Shown: piece after piece, positions 11,040 to 20,392 of the stretch
How the letters are laid out: every line of letters begins with the position of its first letter
Numbering within the stretch: position 1 is the first letter of the stretch
Source of the DNA: Streptomyces sp. I05A-00742
GTDB taxonomy: Bacteria; Actinomycetota; Actinomycetes; Streptomycetales; Streptomycetaceae
Length of the DNA stretch: 64,000 nucleotides
Direction of reading: 5' to 3'
Assembly: GCF_013055795.1 (NCBI RefSeq)
Contig: NZ_JABETO010000011.1
Coordinates: forward strand, 128,387-192,386
Notes under the pieces: generated by a model
What the model was told of the DNA's origin: nothing
The model's input: only the letters and a program-made list of their open reading frames with translations
Databases searched by the model: none
Made by a program: the position numbers and the translations under genes

Positions 11040-11215
11040 GGACAGGCCGAGCCTGCCGCCACCGGCCGCCGCCCACCGACAGGTTTTCGGCCAATATGCG
11101 GACGTCCGTCCTCCCGGCGGGCGGGCCGACGGCGGAGAACGCGTCGCCCGCCGGCCGGACCGGGCCGAACCACCGGGTACGACACCGCCCGTCAGCTCGT
11201 AGAATCGTCCCCACC

Positions 11216-12385
11216 ATGGCCTACCTCGACCACGCAGCCACCACTCCGATGCTCCCGGAGGCGGTGCGGGCGATGACCGACCAGCTCGCCGTCGCCGGAA
11301 ACGCCTCGTCGCTGCACGCCGCGGGGCGCCGCGCGCGCCGCACCGTCGAGGAGGCCCGCGAATCCCTCGCCGCGGCGCTCGGCGCCCGGCCCAGCGAGGT
11401 CGTCCTCACCGCAGGCGGCACCGAGGCGGACAACCTCGCCGTCAAGGGGCTGTACTGGGCCCGCCGCGCCGCCGACCCGGCGCGGACCCGCGTCCTCGCC
11501 AGCCCGGTCGAGCACCACGCCGTCCTCGACGCCGTCGACTGGCTGGCCGCCCACGAGGGCGCCACCGTCGAGTACCTGCCCGTCGACGCCCACGGCCGCG
11601 TGCACGCCGACGCCCTCCGCGAGGCCATAGCCCGCGACCCCGCCGACGTCGCGCTGATCACCGTCATGTGGGCCAACAACGAGATCGGCACCGTCATGCC
11701 GGTCCATGAACTCGCCGCCGTCGCCGCCGAGTTCGACATCCCGATGCACTCCGACGCGGTCCAGGCCTTCGGCCAGCTGGATGTGGACTTCGCCGCCTCC
11801 GGGCTCGCCGCGATGACCGTCAGCGGCCACAAGATCGGCGGCCCGTACGGCATCGGCGCGCTGCTCCTCGGCCGCAGCCAGACGCCCGTCCCGCTGCTGC
11901 ACGGCGGCGGCCAGGAACGGCACGTCCGCTCCGGCACCCTGGACGTCCCCGCCATCGCCGCCTTCTCCGTCGCGGGCACGCTCGCCGCCGAGCGGCGGGA
12001 GGGGTTCGCGCGGGAGATCGGCGCCCTGCGCGACCGGCTGGTCGCCGGCGTCCTGGAGGCCGTGCCCGACGCGGTCCTGGGCGGCGACCCGGACCCGGCG
12101 GGCCGCCTCCCCGCCAACGCGCACTTCTCCTTCCCCGGCTGCGAGGGCGACTCGCTCCTGCTGCTCCTGGACGCCCAGGGCATCGAGTGCTCCACCGGCT
12201 CCGCCTGCACCGCCGGCGTCGCCCAGCCCAGCCACGTCGTCCTCGCCACCGGCACCGACCCGGACCTGGCCCGGGGCACCCTCCGCTTCTCCCTCGGCCA
12301 CACCTCGGCCGAGGCGGACGTACGGGCCGTGACGGAGGCCATCGGGCCGGTCGTGGAACGGGCGAGGAGCGCGGGCCTGAGCTAG
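11216..12385 (+). CDS. Cysteine desulfurase (NifS/IscS-like)
   Basis: This 389-aa PLP enzyme converts cysteine to alanine and loads persulfide sulfur for tRNA thiolation or Fe-S assembly. It has YLDHAATTP at the N-terminus, PLP-contact residues in VEHHAVLD, the Schiff-base Lys in [12 protein letters not shown] (about residue 203), and the catalytic Cys loop [11 protein letters not shown] (about residues 323-333). ATG 11216 has no Shine-Dalgarno; TAGAAT at 11200-11205 is a probable -10 just upstream, suggesting a near-leaderless mRNA. mnmA lies 73 bp downstream, which fits sulfur supply to 2-thiouridine synthesis. Confidence 0.93.
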   Translation: MAYLDHAATTPMLPEAVRAMTDQLAVAGNASSLHAAGRRARRTVEEARESLAAALGARPSEVVLTAGGTEADNLAVKGLYWARRAADPARTRVLASPVEHHAVLDAVDWLAAHEGATVEYLPVDAHGRVHADALREAIARDPADVALITVMWANNEIGTVMPVHELAAVAAEFDIPMHSDAVQAFGQLDVDFAASGLAAMTVSGHKIGGPYGIGALLLGRSQTPVPLLHGGGQERHVRSGTLDVPAIAAFSVAGTLAAERREGFAREIGALRDRLVAGVLEAVPDAVLGGDPDPAGRLPANAHFSFPGCEGDSLLLLLDAQGIECSTGSACTAGVAQPSHVVLATGTDPDLARGTLRFSLGHTSAEADVRAVTEAIGPVVERARSAGLS

Positions 12386-12458
12386 GCCGGCCCGCGCCAC
12401 GGCGCCCGCCGGAAAACGGGAAGGGCCGTGACCGGGGCTCCCGTACCCTGGAGGGGCT

Positions 12459-13601
12459 ATGACTGACTTCCCAGGTGCACCCGACCCCCAGGCCCCCCGC
12501 AAGGGGCTCCGCGTGCTCGCCGCCATGTCCGGCGGCGTCGACTCCGCCGTGGCGGCGGCCCGCGCCGTCGAAGCGGGCCACGACGTGACCGGCGTGCACC
12601 TGGCCCTCTCCGCCAACCCCCAATCCTTCCGCACCGGCGCCCGCGGCTGCTGCACCATCGAGGACTCCCGCGACGCCCGCCGGGCCGCCGACGTGATCGG
12701 CATCCCCTTCTACTGCTGGGACCTGGCCGAGCGCTTCCGCGAGGACGTCGTCGAGGACTTCGTCGCCGAGTACGAGGCCGGGCGCACCCCCAACCCGTGC
12801 CTGCGCTGCAACGAGAAGATCAAGTTCGCGGCGCTGCTGGACAAGGCGCTCGCCCTGGGCTTCGACGCGGTCTGCACCGGCCACTACGCCACGGTCGTCC
12901 TCAACGAGGACGGCACCCGTGAGCTGCACCGCGCCAGCGACATGGCCAAGGACCAGTCCTACGTCCTCGGCGTCCTCGACGAGCGGCAGCTCGCCCACGC
13001 GATGTTCCCGCTGGGCGACACCCTCACCACCAAGGACGAGATCCGCGCCGAGGCCGAGCGCCGCAGCCTGGCCGTCGCCAAGAAGCCCGACAGCCACGAC
13101 ATCTGCTTCATCGCCGACGGCGACACCCGCGGCTTCCTCTCCAAGCGCCTCGGCACCGCCGAGGGCGACATCGTCGACGAGTCCGGCACCAAGGTCGGCA
13201 CCCACGACGGCGCCTACGGCTTCACCATCGGCCAGCGCAAGGGCCTCCGCATCGGCCACCCGGCCCCCGACGGCAAGCCCCGCTACGTCCTCGACATCTC
13301 CCCCGTGAACAACACCGTCACCGTCGGCCCCGTCGAGGCCCTGGACGTCGCTTCCCTGACCGCCATCAACCCCCGCTGGTGCGGCCTCGCCCCCCACGGC
13401 CCCGGCACCTACACCGCCCAGCTCCGCGCCCACGGCGGCGAGACCACCGTCACCGCCGAACTGCTCGACGACACCCTCCACGTCACCTTCACCACCCCCG
13501 TCCGCGGCGTGGCCCCCGGCCAGGCGATCGTCCTCTACGACGGCACCCGCGTGGTCGGCTCGGCGACGATCGCGACGACGGCGCGGGCGGTCGCGGCCTG
13601 A
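12459..13601 (+). CDS. mnmA: tRNA-specific 2-thiouridylase MnmA
   Basis: This 380-aa cytosolic enzyme adds sulfur to U34 of Glu, Gln and Lys tRNAs using ATP and persulfide sulfur. The PP-loop [12 protein letters not shown] (about residues 22-33) binds ATP. The catalytic Cys pair is in [12 protein letters not shown] (about 110-121) and [11 protein letters not shown] (about 210-220). The C-terminal beta-barrel follows. ATG 12459 sits just after GGAGGGG. Its neighbour, the cysteine desulfurase, is the natural sulfur donor. A very strong hairpin terminator follows at 13662. Confidence 0.96.
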   Translation: MTDFPGAPDPQAPRKGLRVLAAMSGGVDSAVAAARAVEAGHDVTGVHLALSANPQSFRTGARGCCTIEDSRDARRAADVIGIPFYCWDLAERFREDVVEDFVAEYEAGRTPNPCLRCNEKIKFAALLDKALALGFDAVCTGHYATVVLNEDGTRELHRASDMAKDQSYVLGVLDERQLAHAMFPLGDTLTTKDEIRAEAERRSLAVAKKPDSHDICFIADGDTRGFLSKRLGTAEGDIVDESGTKVGTHDGAYGFTIGQRKGLRIGHPAPDGKPRYVLDISPVNNTVTVGPVEALDVASLTAINPRWCGLAPHGPGTYTAQLRAHGGETTVTAELLDDTLHVTFTTPVRGVAPGQAIVLYDGTRVVGSATIATTARAVAA

Positions 13602-13661
13602 GGTGTGGGCCGAGCGGTGACCAATCGGGGAATCCGCGCACGCCCAACCGATCACTTCGGA

Positions 13662-13709
13662 CGGTGCCCCGCGGCGCCGGGCTGCCGAGCCCGGCGCCGC
13701 GGGGCACCG
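13662..13709 (+). terminator. Strong hairpin after mnmA
   Basis: A perfect 22-bp stem starts CGGTGCCCCGCGGCG, with a 4-nt GCCG loop. It lies 60 nt past the mnmA stop and separates the conserved tRNA-modification genes from the RHS cassette. There is no U-tract. Confidence 0.85.
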
Positions 13710-13763
13710 TCATTCCCGTGAAATCCCAGCGGAAGGCGTCAACTCGCGGCAATATTGCTGTAC

Positions 13764-14135
13764 ATGACACCCACGGCAGGAAGTGCTGCCTCCGCCGAGG
13801 CGATCGACAAGGCTCACCCGTGTACCCGTACACGGCCCGTTCAGGGCACTGAGCGGCCGATGCCGGCATCCGCCCGCCTCTATTTCCGGCGCGCGGAACG
13901 CCCTGGATTTCTCACGGTCCAAGGGCCGTCGGGCCCCCTGGTTCCGATGTTCACCTCGCTGGAAGCCCTCGCCCGGTTCGCCGGGCCCTGTTCCTGGGCT
14001 TCCACCACCGCCGCGGACGCGCTCGACCTGCTTCCGGACGGGTGTCGCATCCTGGTCGACCCTCTGGGGCGCCGGCCGTTGCTCCTCGGCAGAAGCGCCA
14101 CGGGTGGTGCGGAAGGCGGCGGCCGTGACGAGTAG
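13764..14135 (+). CDS. SAV_915-like small protein heading the RHS cassette
   Basis: This protein is up to 123 aa, with ATG 13764 taken as the start. ATG 13860 is an alternative giving 91 aa, and neither has a clear Shine-Dalgarno. The C-terminal part (MFTSLEALARFAG, ADALDLLPDGCRILVDPLG) resembles the SAV_915/SseB N-terminal-like fold found in many Streptomyces paralogs. It overlaps the next gene by 11 bp, so it is the first gene of the RHS toxin operon. A role as an accessory or adaptor of the toxin is suggested only by position. Confidence 0.5.
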   Translation: MTPTAGSAASAEAIDKAHPCTRTRPVQGTERPMPASARLYFRRAERPGFLTVQGPSGPLVPMFTSLEALARFAGPCSWASTTAADALDLLPDGCRILVDPLGRRPLLLGRSATGGAEGGGRDE

Positions 14136-14607
14136 GGACGCGGTGAGTGCTGTCACCCACGACGACTTCGACGAAGGACGCGACGGGTACGCGGTCGAGA
14201 TCGCGTCGCTGAAGGGCATCGTCGCGCCACTGCTGGAATCCGTCGCCGCCGCCGAGCAACTGGGCAAGAGCGCGGAAGGCCTGTTGGGGCACCTCGCCGC
14301 CGAGACCGCGGAACTCAGGCAGTCGGGACAGCACTTCTTCACGACGTGGGGTTTCGGCATGGAGCAACTGGCTGATTACGCGTCTCAGGTGGCCGACCGG
14401 CTCAACGAGGCGATCACGGCCTACGCTTTGGCCGACATTCTGCAGGTGAAGAATTTCACCCCCACACAGGACAACATCGAGAAGCTTCCCGTGGGTTCGG
14501 CAAGTACGTGGATGTGGCACCACGGCGGAGACCAGAAGATGAGCAAGTCCGGTGGAACGGTCGCCAAATGGGTCGAGAAGGCGGAGGACTGGGGGTTTGA
14601 CTGGTGA
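14125..14607 (+). CDS. Helical ESX/WXG-like partner protein in RHS cassette
   Basis: This 160-aa, mainly helical protein starts at GTG 14125, with GGAAGG at 14111-14116, overlapping the previous gene. Residues about 10-100 are heptad-like (IVAPLLESVAAAEQLGKSA, EQLADYASQVADRLNEAI), as expected for WXG100/ESAT-6-like helical hairpins. The C-terminal part holds a short Trp-rich tail (STWMWHHGGD, WVEKAEDWGFDW). There is no signal peptide. It ends in a GTGA overlap with the RHS gene, whose N-terminus is also WXG-like, so the two may pair for export through a type VII secretion system encoded elsewhere. That pairing is inference. Confidence 0.55.
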   Translation: MTSRDAVSAVTHDDFDEGRDGYAVEIASLKGIVAPLLESVAAAEQLGKSAEGLLGHLAAETAELRQSGQHFFTTWGFGMEQLADYASQVADRLNEAITAYALADILQVKNFTPTQDNIEKLPVGSASTWMWHHGGDQKMSKSGGTVAKWVEKAEDWGFDW

Positions 14608-17600
14608 CACAGAAGGATGCCACGAATCCCGGCCCCGACCGCATTCCGTCCGGGGCCGACCCCGCCGATCTGGTACCGGGCGATCCGGAGAAGGTGGACG
14701 ATCTCGTCAGCACCCTCCGCGCGTATGCCGGAGCCTTCGACGACGGAAGGGAGCGACTTCGTGCACTGGACCGTATGGAGTGGGAGGGTTCCGGCGCCAT
14801 CTCCTTCCGCCGGGCGGCCAAAAAGCTGCCGGGCGACCTGAGCGCCGCCCACCGGCAATTCCTGGATGTGGCCGACGCACTGCAGGCGTATGCGCACAAG
14901 CTGCGTTCGGTGCACCAAGCGTGCGTACCACTCATTGAGGAAGCGGAAGAGGCGCGCGCCGCGTCCAGGCGCTACCGGCTGCAGGTGGACGACTACAACA
15001 ACGCGCTGGTCCGACAGGATTCCGTGCTGCCTGAACGCCCTCCCGGGACCGACCCCGGAGTGACGGCGATGAGTGGGTGCGTGAGTCGACTGGACAGCCT
15101 GATCTCGGAGATGAACGAAGTCCTCAAGGCGACTAAGCGCAAGGTTGACAAGGCGGCGGCAGAGGCGCCGGACAAGCCGAAGTCCTGGAAGACAAACACT
15201 CGGGACTTTCTCCAAGGGGCTTACGAAGGCGCCGACTCCCTGGCCGCCCGGCTGAAACCATGGCTCACCGGTGACGGCAAGGCCGAATCGATGCAGTTGG
15301 CCGGTGACATCGATGCGGCGGCCTACGCGAAGGAGCACCCGAAGGAATTCGCCAAGGCACTGGTGAACTGGGACGAGTGGACGAAGCATCCGGCCAGAGC
15401 GGCGGGAGAGCTCACCCCGGGCGCGATCCTGGCGATTCTCAGCGGTGGCGGTGGGCTTCTCAGCGGTGGCAAGGGGGCCAGGGACGCCGCCGCTCAGCTC
15501 GCCGACCGTGTGCGAGCGCTCCGCCGTGACGGTAGCGCTCGCGAGAGAGCCGAGAGCCAACCCGGAAAACACGACAAGTGCGGAACGGAGAAGTGCACGG
15601 CTGGTGAGCCGGTCGACGTCGTCACGGGCGAGCTTGTGCTCCCCGCCGTCGATGTGCACCTTCCAGGTGCGCTTCCCCTGGTGCTTGAGCGCACTTTCGT
15701 GGCCGGCTATTCAAGCGGAGGGTGGTTCGGTCCTTCGTGGGCGTCGACCCTCGACCAGCGCCTCGAACTGGACGACAAGGGCATCGTCTACACGGCGTCC
15801 GACGGGATGCTTCTCACCTATCCGGTTCCCTCACCCGGTGAGGCGGTCATGCCGACCAGCGGCCCGCGGTGGCCGCTGACCTGGTACGGCACCGCAGACG
15901 GCGCGATGCGTATTTCCGTTCCGGAGGCGGGTCGTACGTGGGAGTTCGCCCCCCTGCCGGGATGCGTGGCGAACGGCCCGGTGACGGAACTGCCGCTCCG
16001 GGAGCTTTCCGACCGTAACGGGCACCGCATGGTGCTGTCCTACGACGACCAGGGCCGCCCGGTGGAAGTCACCCACTCCGGCGGATACCACCTGGCGGTC
16101 GACACCGACCCGACGGCGATGCGTGTCACCGGTTTCCGTCTTCTCGGCGCCGGTGACGGGGAGCGCGGTGTCGGACTGATCCGCTACGGCTACGACGACG
16201 CCGGCGATCTCGTCGAAGTCTTCAATTCCAGCGGGCTGCCCCTGCGGTACACCTACGACGAGGCGCACCGCGTCACCTCCTGGACCGATCGCAACGGAAC
16301 GACGTTCGGCTACGTCTACGACCACCGCGGCCGCGTGTTGCGTACCGTCGGGCCGGACAACATGATGAGCGGCCGCTTCCACTACGACGAGCCGAACCGC
16401 ACCACGTGGTACACGGACTCGTTGGGGCATCGGACGGCCTACACGTACAACGCGCGATACAAAGTCGTCTTGGAGACCGACCCTCTGGGCAACACGACGA
16501 GAACCACGTGGGACTCAACTCACCGCTTCCCCGTGACGATCACGGACCCTTTGGGCAGGACAACTCATTACTCCTACGATGAGCAGGGCTGTCTGAGAAG
16601 CGTGATCCGCCCGGACGGCACCACCATCACAGCTGCCTATAGCGAGCTGGGCCTGGCCACGGAGGTGGCCGATCCGGGGGGTGCGCTATGGCGCTACACG
16701 TATGACGAGCGCGGCAACCGTACCTCGGCCATCGACCCCGTCGGGGCGGAAACCCATTACACCTACGATGAACTCGGCCACCTCAGCTCGATTCGCAACG
16801 CCTTGGGGCACACCACTACCGTCACGATGAACAAGGCGGGACTTCCCCTCACTGTCACGGACCCGCTCGGCAATACCACCACGGTCGTGCGCGGCGTCCA
16901 CGGCTGGGTCAATTCCCTCACCGATCCTCAGGGGAACACCACCCGGCATGCTTGGACCATCGAGGGCAGGCCGGCGTGGGTGGAACGCCCCGACGGGCGC
17001 CGGGAAACGTGGAAGTGGGATGCGGAAGGCAATCTCGTCAGGCACACGAATGCCGCTGGACAAGAGACGTCCTTCACGTACACGCACTTCGACCTGCCGG
17101 CGACGCGGACCGATGCGGACGGGGCTCGATGCTGCTTTTCCTACGACACGGAGCTTCGACTGACGAGTGTCACCAATCCCGATGGCCTGCGGTGGTGTTA
17201 TGAGTACGATCCTGCCGGACGGATCGTCTCGGAGACCGATTACAACGGGCGGACGGTCGACCGCTCTTACGACGGGGCCGGCTGCCTGCTGTCACACACC
17301 AACGGTGCAGGTCAGGAACTTCGCTTTGTGCGCGACGCGTCGGATCGGATCGTGGAGCAGCACGATGCGGAGGGAGGGGTCACGACCTATCGGTATGACC
17401 CTGCCGGGTACCTGGTCGAGAGCGTGAACTCTGATTCCAGAGTGCTTTTCCTGCGCGACAAGCTGGGACGAGTTCTACAGGAGCGGCTCAACGACTTCAC
17501 TACCAGCTATTCTTATGATGCCTTGGGCCGTCGAATCAGTAGAGTGACGCCTTCTGGTGTCCTCTCGGAATGGGTTCATGATCCGGCGGACCGCCCGACT

Positions 17601-19058
17601 GTGCTCAGAAATCCCGTCGGGACGTTGGACTTTACCTATGACGGAATGGGGCGCGAAACAGCGCGCGTCGTCAGTGGCCGGGCCGTCCTGTCGCAACAGT
17701 GGGACGAGATGGACCGTCTGGTCTCGCAAACCGTCGCCGAGAGCGGCCACAATGGTCGTGGCACAGTGCAGGGCCGATCCTACTCCTATCGGGACGACGG
17801 ATGCTTGACAGAGATCCAGGACCAGACCTCCGGAGTGCGTAAATTCGATCTCGACCGTGTGGGCCGCGTCGTCGCAACGCGCGCATATGGGTGGGACGAG
17901 AGGTACCGCTATGACAGGTCGGGAAACCTCACTGAGGTTCATGCTCCCTTCCATCCTTCTCCGGGGAAGCGGCAATTCGACGGCACCCTTGTGCGGCGCG
18001 CCGGCCGCACTCACTATGCCTACGACGCCCAGGGGCGAGTGGTGCGAAAGCTCCGCAGACTGCTCAATGGAAAGAAGCTGGTGTGGACGTACAGATGGAA
18101 TTCTCAGGATCGCTTGGTGGGAGCAACCTCTCCGAATGGCGCCTGTTGGAAATACTCGTACGATCCGTTGGGGCGGCGCACGGCCAAGTGCCGACTGGAC
18201 GCTGAGGGTTCAGTAGCCGAGAAGACCGAGTTCGTTTGGGATGACACCAGGCTGGCCGAACGGTACTGCAGCGCGGGCCTCGTCACCACATGGGACTACC
18301 GTCCGGGCACCCACCATCCGCTCGCTCAGACAGAACACAGGCACTTCAATCCGCTTCTGGGAAGCTCGCCTCCTCCTGTGGCGGGAACCGGCGTCGCGAG
18401 CGGTTCCGGGGATTTCTACGCAGTCGTCACAGACGTGGTGGGGACGCCGACCGAGCTGGTGACTCCCGACGGAGCAGTGCCTTGGCAGTATCGGACGACG
18501 GTCTGGGGAACAGCTTTCCCCTCGCTCAGGGAGAACGATGGGCCGGATTGCCCGCTTCGGTTCCCCGGGCAGTATGAGGACCTTGAAACAGGTCTCCACT
18601 ACAATTATCTACGGCATTATGATGCGGAGACAGGCCGGTACACGTCTCCCGACCCACTTGGTCTGCTGGCCGGGCCTAACAATTTTTGGTACGGCCCAAA
18701 TCCGCATGAATGGATCGACCCGCACGGCCTCGCCCTGTGCCGGGCGAATCCGAGGATGGAGAGCGGGAACAACAAGGAGGGCTGGCAGCATATCGATGAA
18801 CGGCATATCGCAGGAAACAGTGCAGGCGGGCACGGTGACCTGATGCCACCATCGACCACACGGGCTCAAGTGGAGGAAGCCTCGCAGAAGGTGATGGAGA
18901 AGGGGACGAGGGTATCTGATCCGTCGCGCCGGATCCAGACATTCGAGAAGCGCCTGATTGTCAATGGCATGAGAGCGCGTTACCGTCTGGTGGTCGACTC
19001 GGAGGACGGGAACAGAGTCATTACCTTCTTTCCGGTCGGAAGGAGCTACACCCCGTGA
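14604..19058 (+). CDS. RHS-repeat polymorphic toxin with WXG-like N-terminus
   Basis: This 1484-aa protein has no Sec signal. Residues about 10-120 form a helical T7SS-type leader with the WxG motif EWEGSGAISF. Residues about 325-400 are a DUF6531-like start of the shell (KCTAGEPVDVVTGELVLP, PLVLERTF). About 40 YD repeats such as YDDQGRPVEV run to about 1300. The conserved RHS core follows: RFPGQYEDLETGLHYNYLR and YDAETGRYTSPDPLGL at about 1320-1355, ending in YGPNPHEWIDPHGLAL, a DPxGL-type autocleavage motif. The last 110 or so residues are the variable toxin tip (WQHIDERHIAG, GGHGDLMPP, YRLVVDSEDG), not assigned to a known family; a BECR-like RNase fold is possible. GTG 14604 is coupled to the upstream gene. 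From about 17300 on, codon third positions become noticeably AT-richer. Confidence 0.9.
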   Translation: MTQKDATNPGPDRIPSGADPADLVPGDPEKVDDLVSTLRAYAGAFDDGRERLRALDRMEWEGSGAISFRRAAKKLPGDLSAAHRQFLDVADALQAYAHKLRSVHQACVPLIEEAEEARAASRRYRLQVDDYNNALVRQDSVLPERPPGTDPGVTAMSGCVSRLDSLISEMNEVLKATKRKVDKAAAEAPDKPKSWKTNTRDFLQGAYEGADSLAARLKPWLTGDGKAESMQLAGDIDAAAYAKEHPKEFAKALVNWDEWTKHPARAAGELTPGAILAILSGGGGLLSGGKGARDAAAQLADRVRALRRDGSARERAESQPGKHDKCGTEKCTAGEPVDVVTGELVLPAVDVHLPGALPLVLERTFVAGYSSGGWFGPSWASTLDQRLELDDKGIVYTASDGMLLTYPVPSPGEAVMPTSGPRWPLTWYGTADGAMRISVPEAGRTWEFAPLPGCVANGPVTELPLRELSDRNGHRMVLSYDDQGRPVEVTHSGGYHLAVDTDPTAMRVTGFRLLGAGDGERGVGLIRYGYDDAGDLVEVFNSSGLPLRYTYDEAHRVTSWTDRNGTTFGYVYDHRGRVLRTVGPDNMMSGRFHYDEPNRTTWYTDSLGHRTAYTYNARYKVVLETDPLGNTTRTTWDSTHRFPVTITDPLGRTTHYSYDEQGCLRSVIRPDGTTITAAYSELGLATEVADPGGALWRYTYDERGNRTSAIDPVGAETHYTYDELGHLSSIRNALGHTTTVTMNKAGLPLTVTDPLGNTTTVVRGVHGWVNSLTDPQGNTTRHAWTIEGRPAWVERPDGRRETWKWDAEGNLVRHTNAAGQETSFTYTHFDLPATRTDADGARCCFSYDTELRLTSVTNPDGLRWCYEYDPAGRIVSETDYNGRTVDRSYDGAGCLLSHTNGAGQELRFVRDASDRIVEQHDAEGGVTTYRYDPAGYLVESVNSDSRVLFLRDKLGRVLQERLNDFTTSYSYDALGRRISRVTPSGVLSEWVHDPADRPTVLRNPVGTLDFTYDGMGRETARVVSGRAVLSQQWDEMDRLVSQTVAESGHNGRGTVQGRSYSYRDDGCLTEIQDQTSGVRKFDLDRVGRVVATRAYGWDERYRYDRSGNLTEVHAPFHPSPGKRQFDGTLVRRAGRTHYAYDAQGRVVRKLRRLLNGKKLVWTYRWNSQDRLVGATSPNGACWKYSYDPLGRRTAKCRLDAEGSVAEKTEFVWDDTRLAERYCSAGLVTTWDYRPGTHHPLAQTEHRHFNPLLGSSPPPVAGTGVASGSGDFYAVVTDVVGTPTELVTPDGAVPWQYRTTVWGTAFPSLRENDGPDCPLRFPGQYEDLETGLHYNYLRHYDAETGRYTSPDPLGLLAGPNNFWYGPNPHEWIDPHGLALCRANPRMESGNNKEGWQHIDERHIAGNSAGGHGDLMPPSTTRAQVEEASQKVMEKGTRVSDPSRRIQTFEKRLIVNGMRARYRLVVDSEDGNRVITFFPVGRSYTP

Positions 19059-19510
19059 TCGAAATCAGGTTCACCGTGCGCCCCGGGCAAGGAGATCCTC
19101 ATGGGTTCGATCTGGGCGACATCCTTTGTGAGGGCCCTCTCGGGCGTGTGAGTTCCGCCGGACATACGCCGGACCAAGGAATGATGATCTACCCGTCCGT
19201 CGTGCTGCTCCTCGACAGCCTCAGGGAGTTTTTCAACGGAGGGCGCAAAGTGGCGCGCTTCATCGGTGTCGACTCATCGTTCGAGTTGGTTGTCCGTCGG
19301 CGCGGCAAGGGTTGTGTCGTGGCCGCGGGGTCGAAGCCCATCGCCGAGGTGGAGCGAGATGAACTTGCGGAGTCAGTGCTGTCCGCTGCCGAAGAACTGG
19401 CGCGGACCCAGTTGGCACGTGTTGCTCCGCATGATGCGGCGAAGGAGGACTATCTCGCCGCGCTGACCGCGTTCCGGTCGGCGACGGGGGAGTGGCGGGC
19501 GGCACGGTGA
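19055..19510 (+). CDS. Candidate immunity protein for the RHS toxin
   Basis: This 151-aa soluble protein starts at GTG 19055, four bases overlapping the toxin stop. It has no signal or membrane segment. The sequence is mixed alpha/beta (IEIRFTVRPG, YPSVVLLLDSLREFF, FELVVRRRGKG), ending in a helical stretch. No family is recognised with confidence. Its position directly after the toxin tip, the translational coupling and its size are the standard features of polymorphic-toxin immunity genes. Base composition returns to the genomic norm toward its 3' end. Confidence 0.65.
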   Translation: MIEIRFTVRPGQGDPHGFDLGDILCEGPLGRVSSAGHTPDQGMMIYPSVVLLLDSLREFFNGGRKVARFIGVDSSFELVVRRRGKGCVVAAGSKPIAEVERDELAESVLSAAEELARTQLARVAPHDAAKEDYLAALTAFRSATGEWRAAR

Positions 19511-19558
19511 AGGTGCGACGGGCCGGCAAGGTCGCGCCGCCCGCGCAGAGGGCAACCG

Positions 19559-19592
19559 AAGGGGCGGCCCCGAAGATACGGGGCCGCCCCTT
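19559..19592. terminator. Bidirectional hairpin closing the RHS cassette
   Basis: A 14-bp perfect stem (AAGGGGCGGCCCCG and its complement) with a 6-nt loop lies between the immunity gene (ends 19510) and the convergent secreted protein (ends 19607). Confidence 0.85.
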
Positions 19593-19606
19593 CGTCATGG
19601 CGGTGC

Positions 19607-20224
19607 TCAGTTCGACGTGCGCACCACGTTTGTGACCTCGCAGCGGCCGCGGCCCGTGGGGGCGCCCGGCTTGGGGACGTAGGGGGTGGAGACGTCGGCG
19701 TTGCCGGTCTTGCCGGGGCCGACGAAGAGGATGGAGCGCTGGCGGGTGGTGCGGGTGCCGTCGGGGACCGTGAAGTTTACGGTGAAGCGGTAGTTGTAGG
19801 TGAGGGACGTGCTGCTGTTGGTGGCCGTGATCTTGGCGGTGATGCCGAGGCGGTCCGAGTAGTCGCAGCCGGCGATCCGGATGTCGCGCATCGCGCTGTT
19901 GCGGCTGCTGCTGCCGCCGGTCGAGCCGTACGTGGACGAGCCGCCGGTCGTGGTCGTCGTCGTGGTGCTGCCGCTGGTGCCGCTCGTGGTGAAGCCGCCC
20001 GTGGTGGTGCCGTCGGTCGTGCCGCCCGAGGTCGTGGAGCCGACGGTCGAGTCGCCTCCGGTCGTGCCGCCCGAGGTGGTGGTGGAGCCGCCCGAGGACG
20101 AGCTGCTGCTGCTGTGGCTGGAACCGCCCCCTCCGCAGCTGCCGCCGTGGTGGCCGCGGGCTCCGGTCAGGGTGACGACGACGATGCCGAAGACGGCCGC
20201 CGCGCGGACGTGACGAATCTTCAT
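19607..20224 (-). CDS. Secreted Ser/Thr/Gly-rich hypothetical protein
   Basis: This 205-aa protein starts at ATG 20224 with GGGGGAG about 10 nt upstream; an in-frame ATG further up is unlikely. The N-terminus MKIRHVRAAAVFGIVVVTLTGA looks like an export signal or membrane anchor. A low-complexity linker of about 85 residues made almost only of Ser, Gly and Thr (with His and Asp) follows. The C-terminal 85 residues form a compact domain with Cys at RIAGCDYSD and GRCEVTNVV and a beta-rich pattern (ITAKITATNSS, YRFTVNFTVPDG), resembling a small FxLYD-like or immunoglobulin-like surface domain. The function is unknown. Confidence 0.7.
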   Translation of the reverse strand: MKIRHVRAAAVFGIVVVTLTGARGHHGGSCGGGGSSHSSSSSSSGGSTTTSGGTTGGDSTVGSTTSGGTTDGTTTGGFTTSGTSGSTTTTTTTGGSSTYGSTGGSSSRNSAMRDIRIAGCDYSDRLGITAKITATNSSTSLTYNYRFTVNFTVPDGTRTTRQRSILFVGPGKTGNADVSTPYVPKPGAPTGRGRCEVTNVVRTSN

Positions 20225-20392
20225 TTTTGTGGAACTCCCCCGATAAATGACCTGGTTGCCCGTCATTGACGAGCGCACGACAGGCTAACAACGGCCTTAC
20301 AAGCCACCAAATCCCAGCAAGATCTGTGACAAGGGTGCGATCAAACCGGGCCCCAACCGGAACGGAGAGTGTCCGAAAACGGGCATAGCGGT

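Noticed and set aside
11192..13655. Long minus-strand ORFs (503 and 611 aa)
   Set aside because: Shadows of the cysteine desulfurase and mnmA, whose catalytic motifs are clear on the plus strand.
18784..18840. HNH-type reading of the RHS tip
   Set aside because: HIDERHI and GGHGD do not fit the spacing of an HNH ββα-metal motif; a nuclease class could not be assigned.
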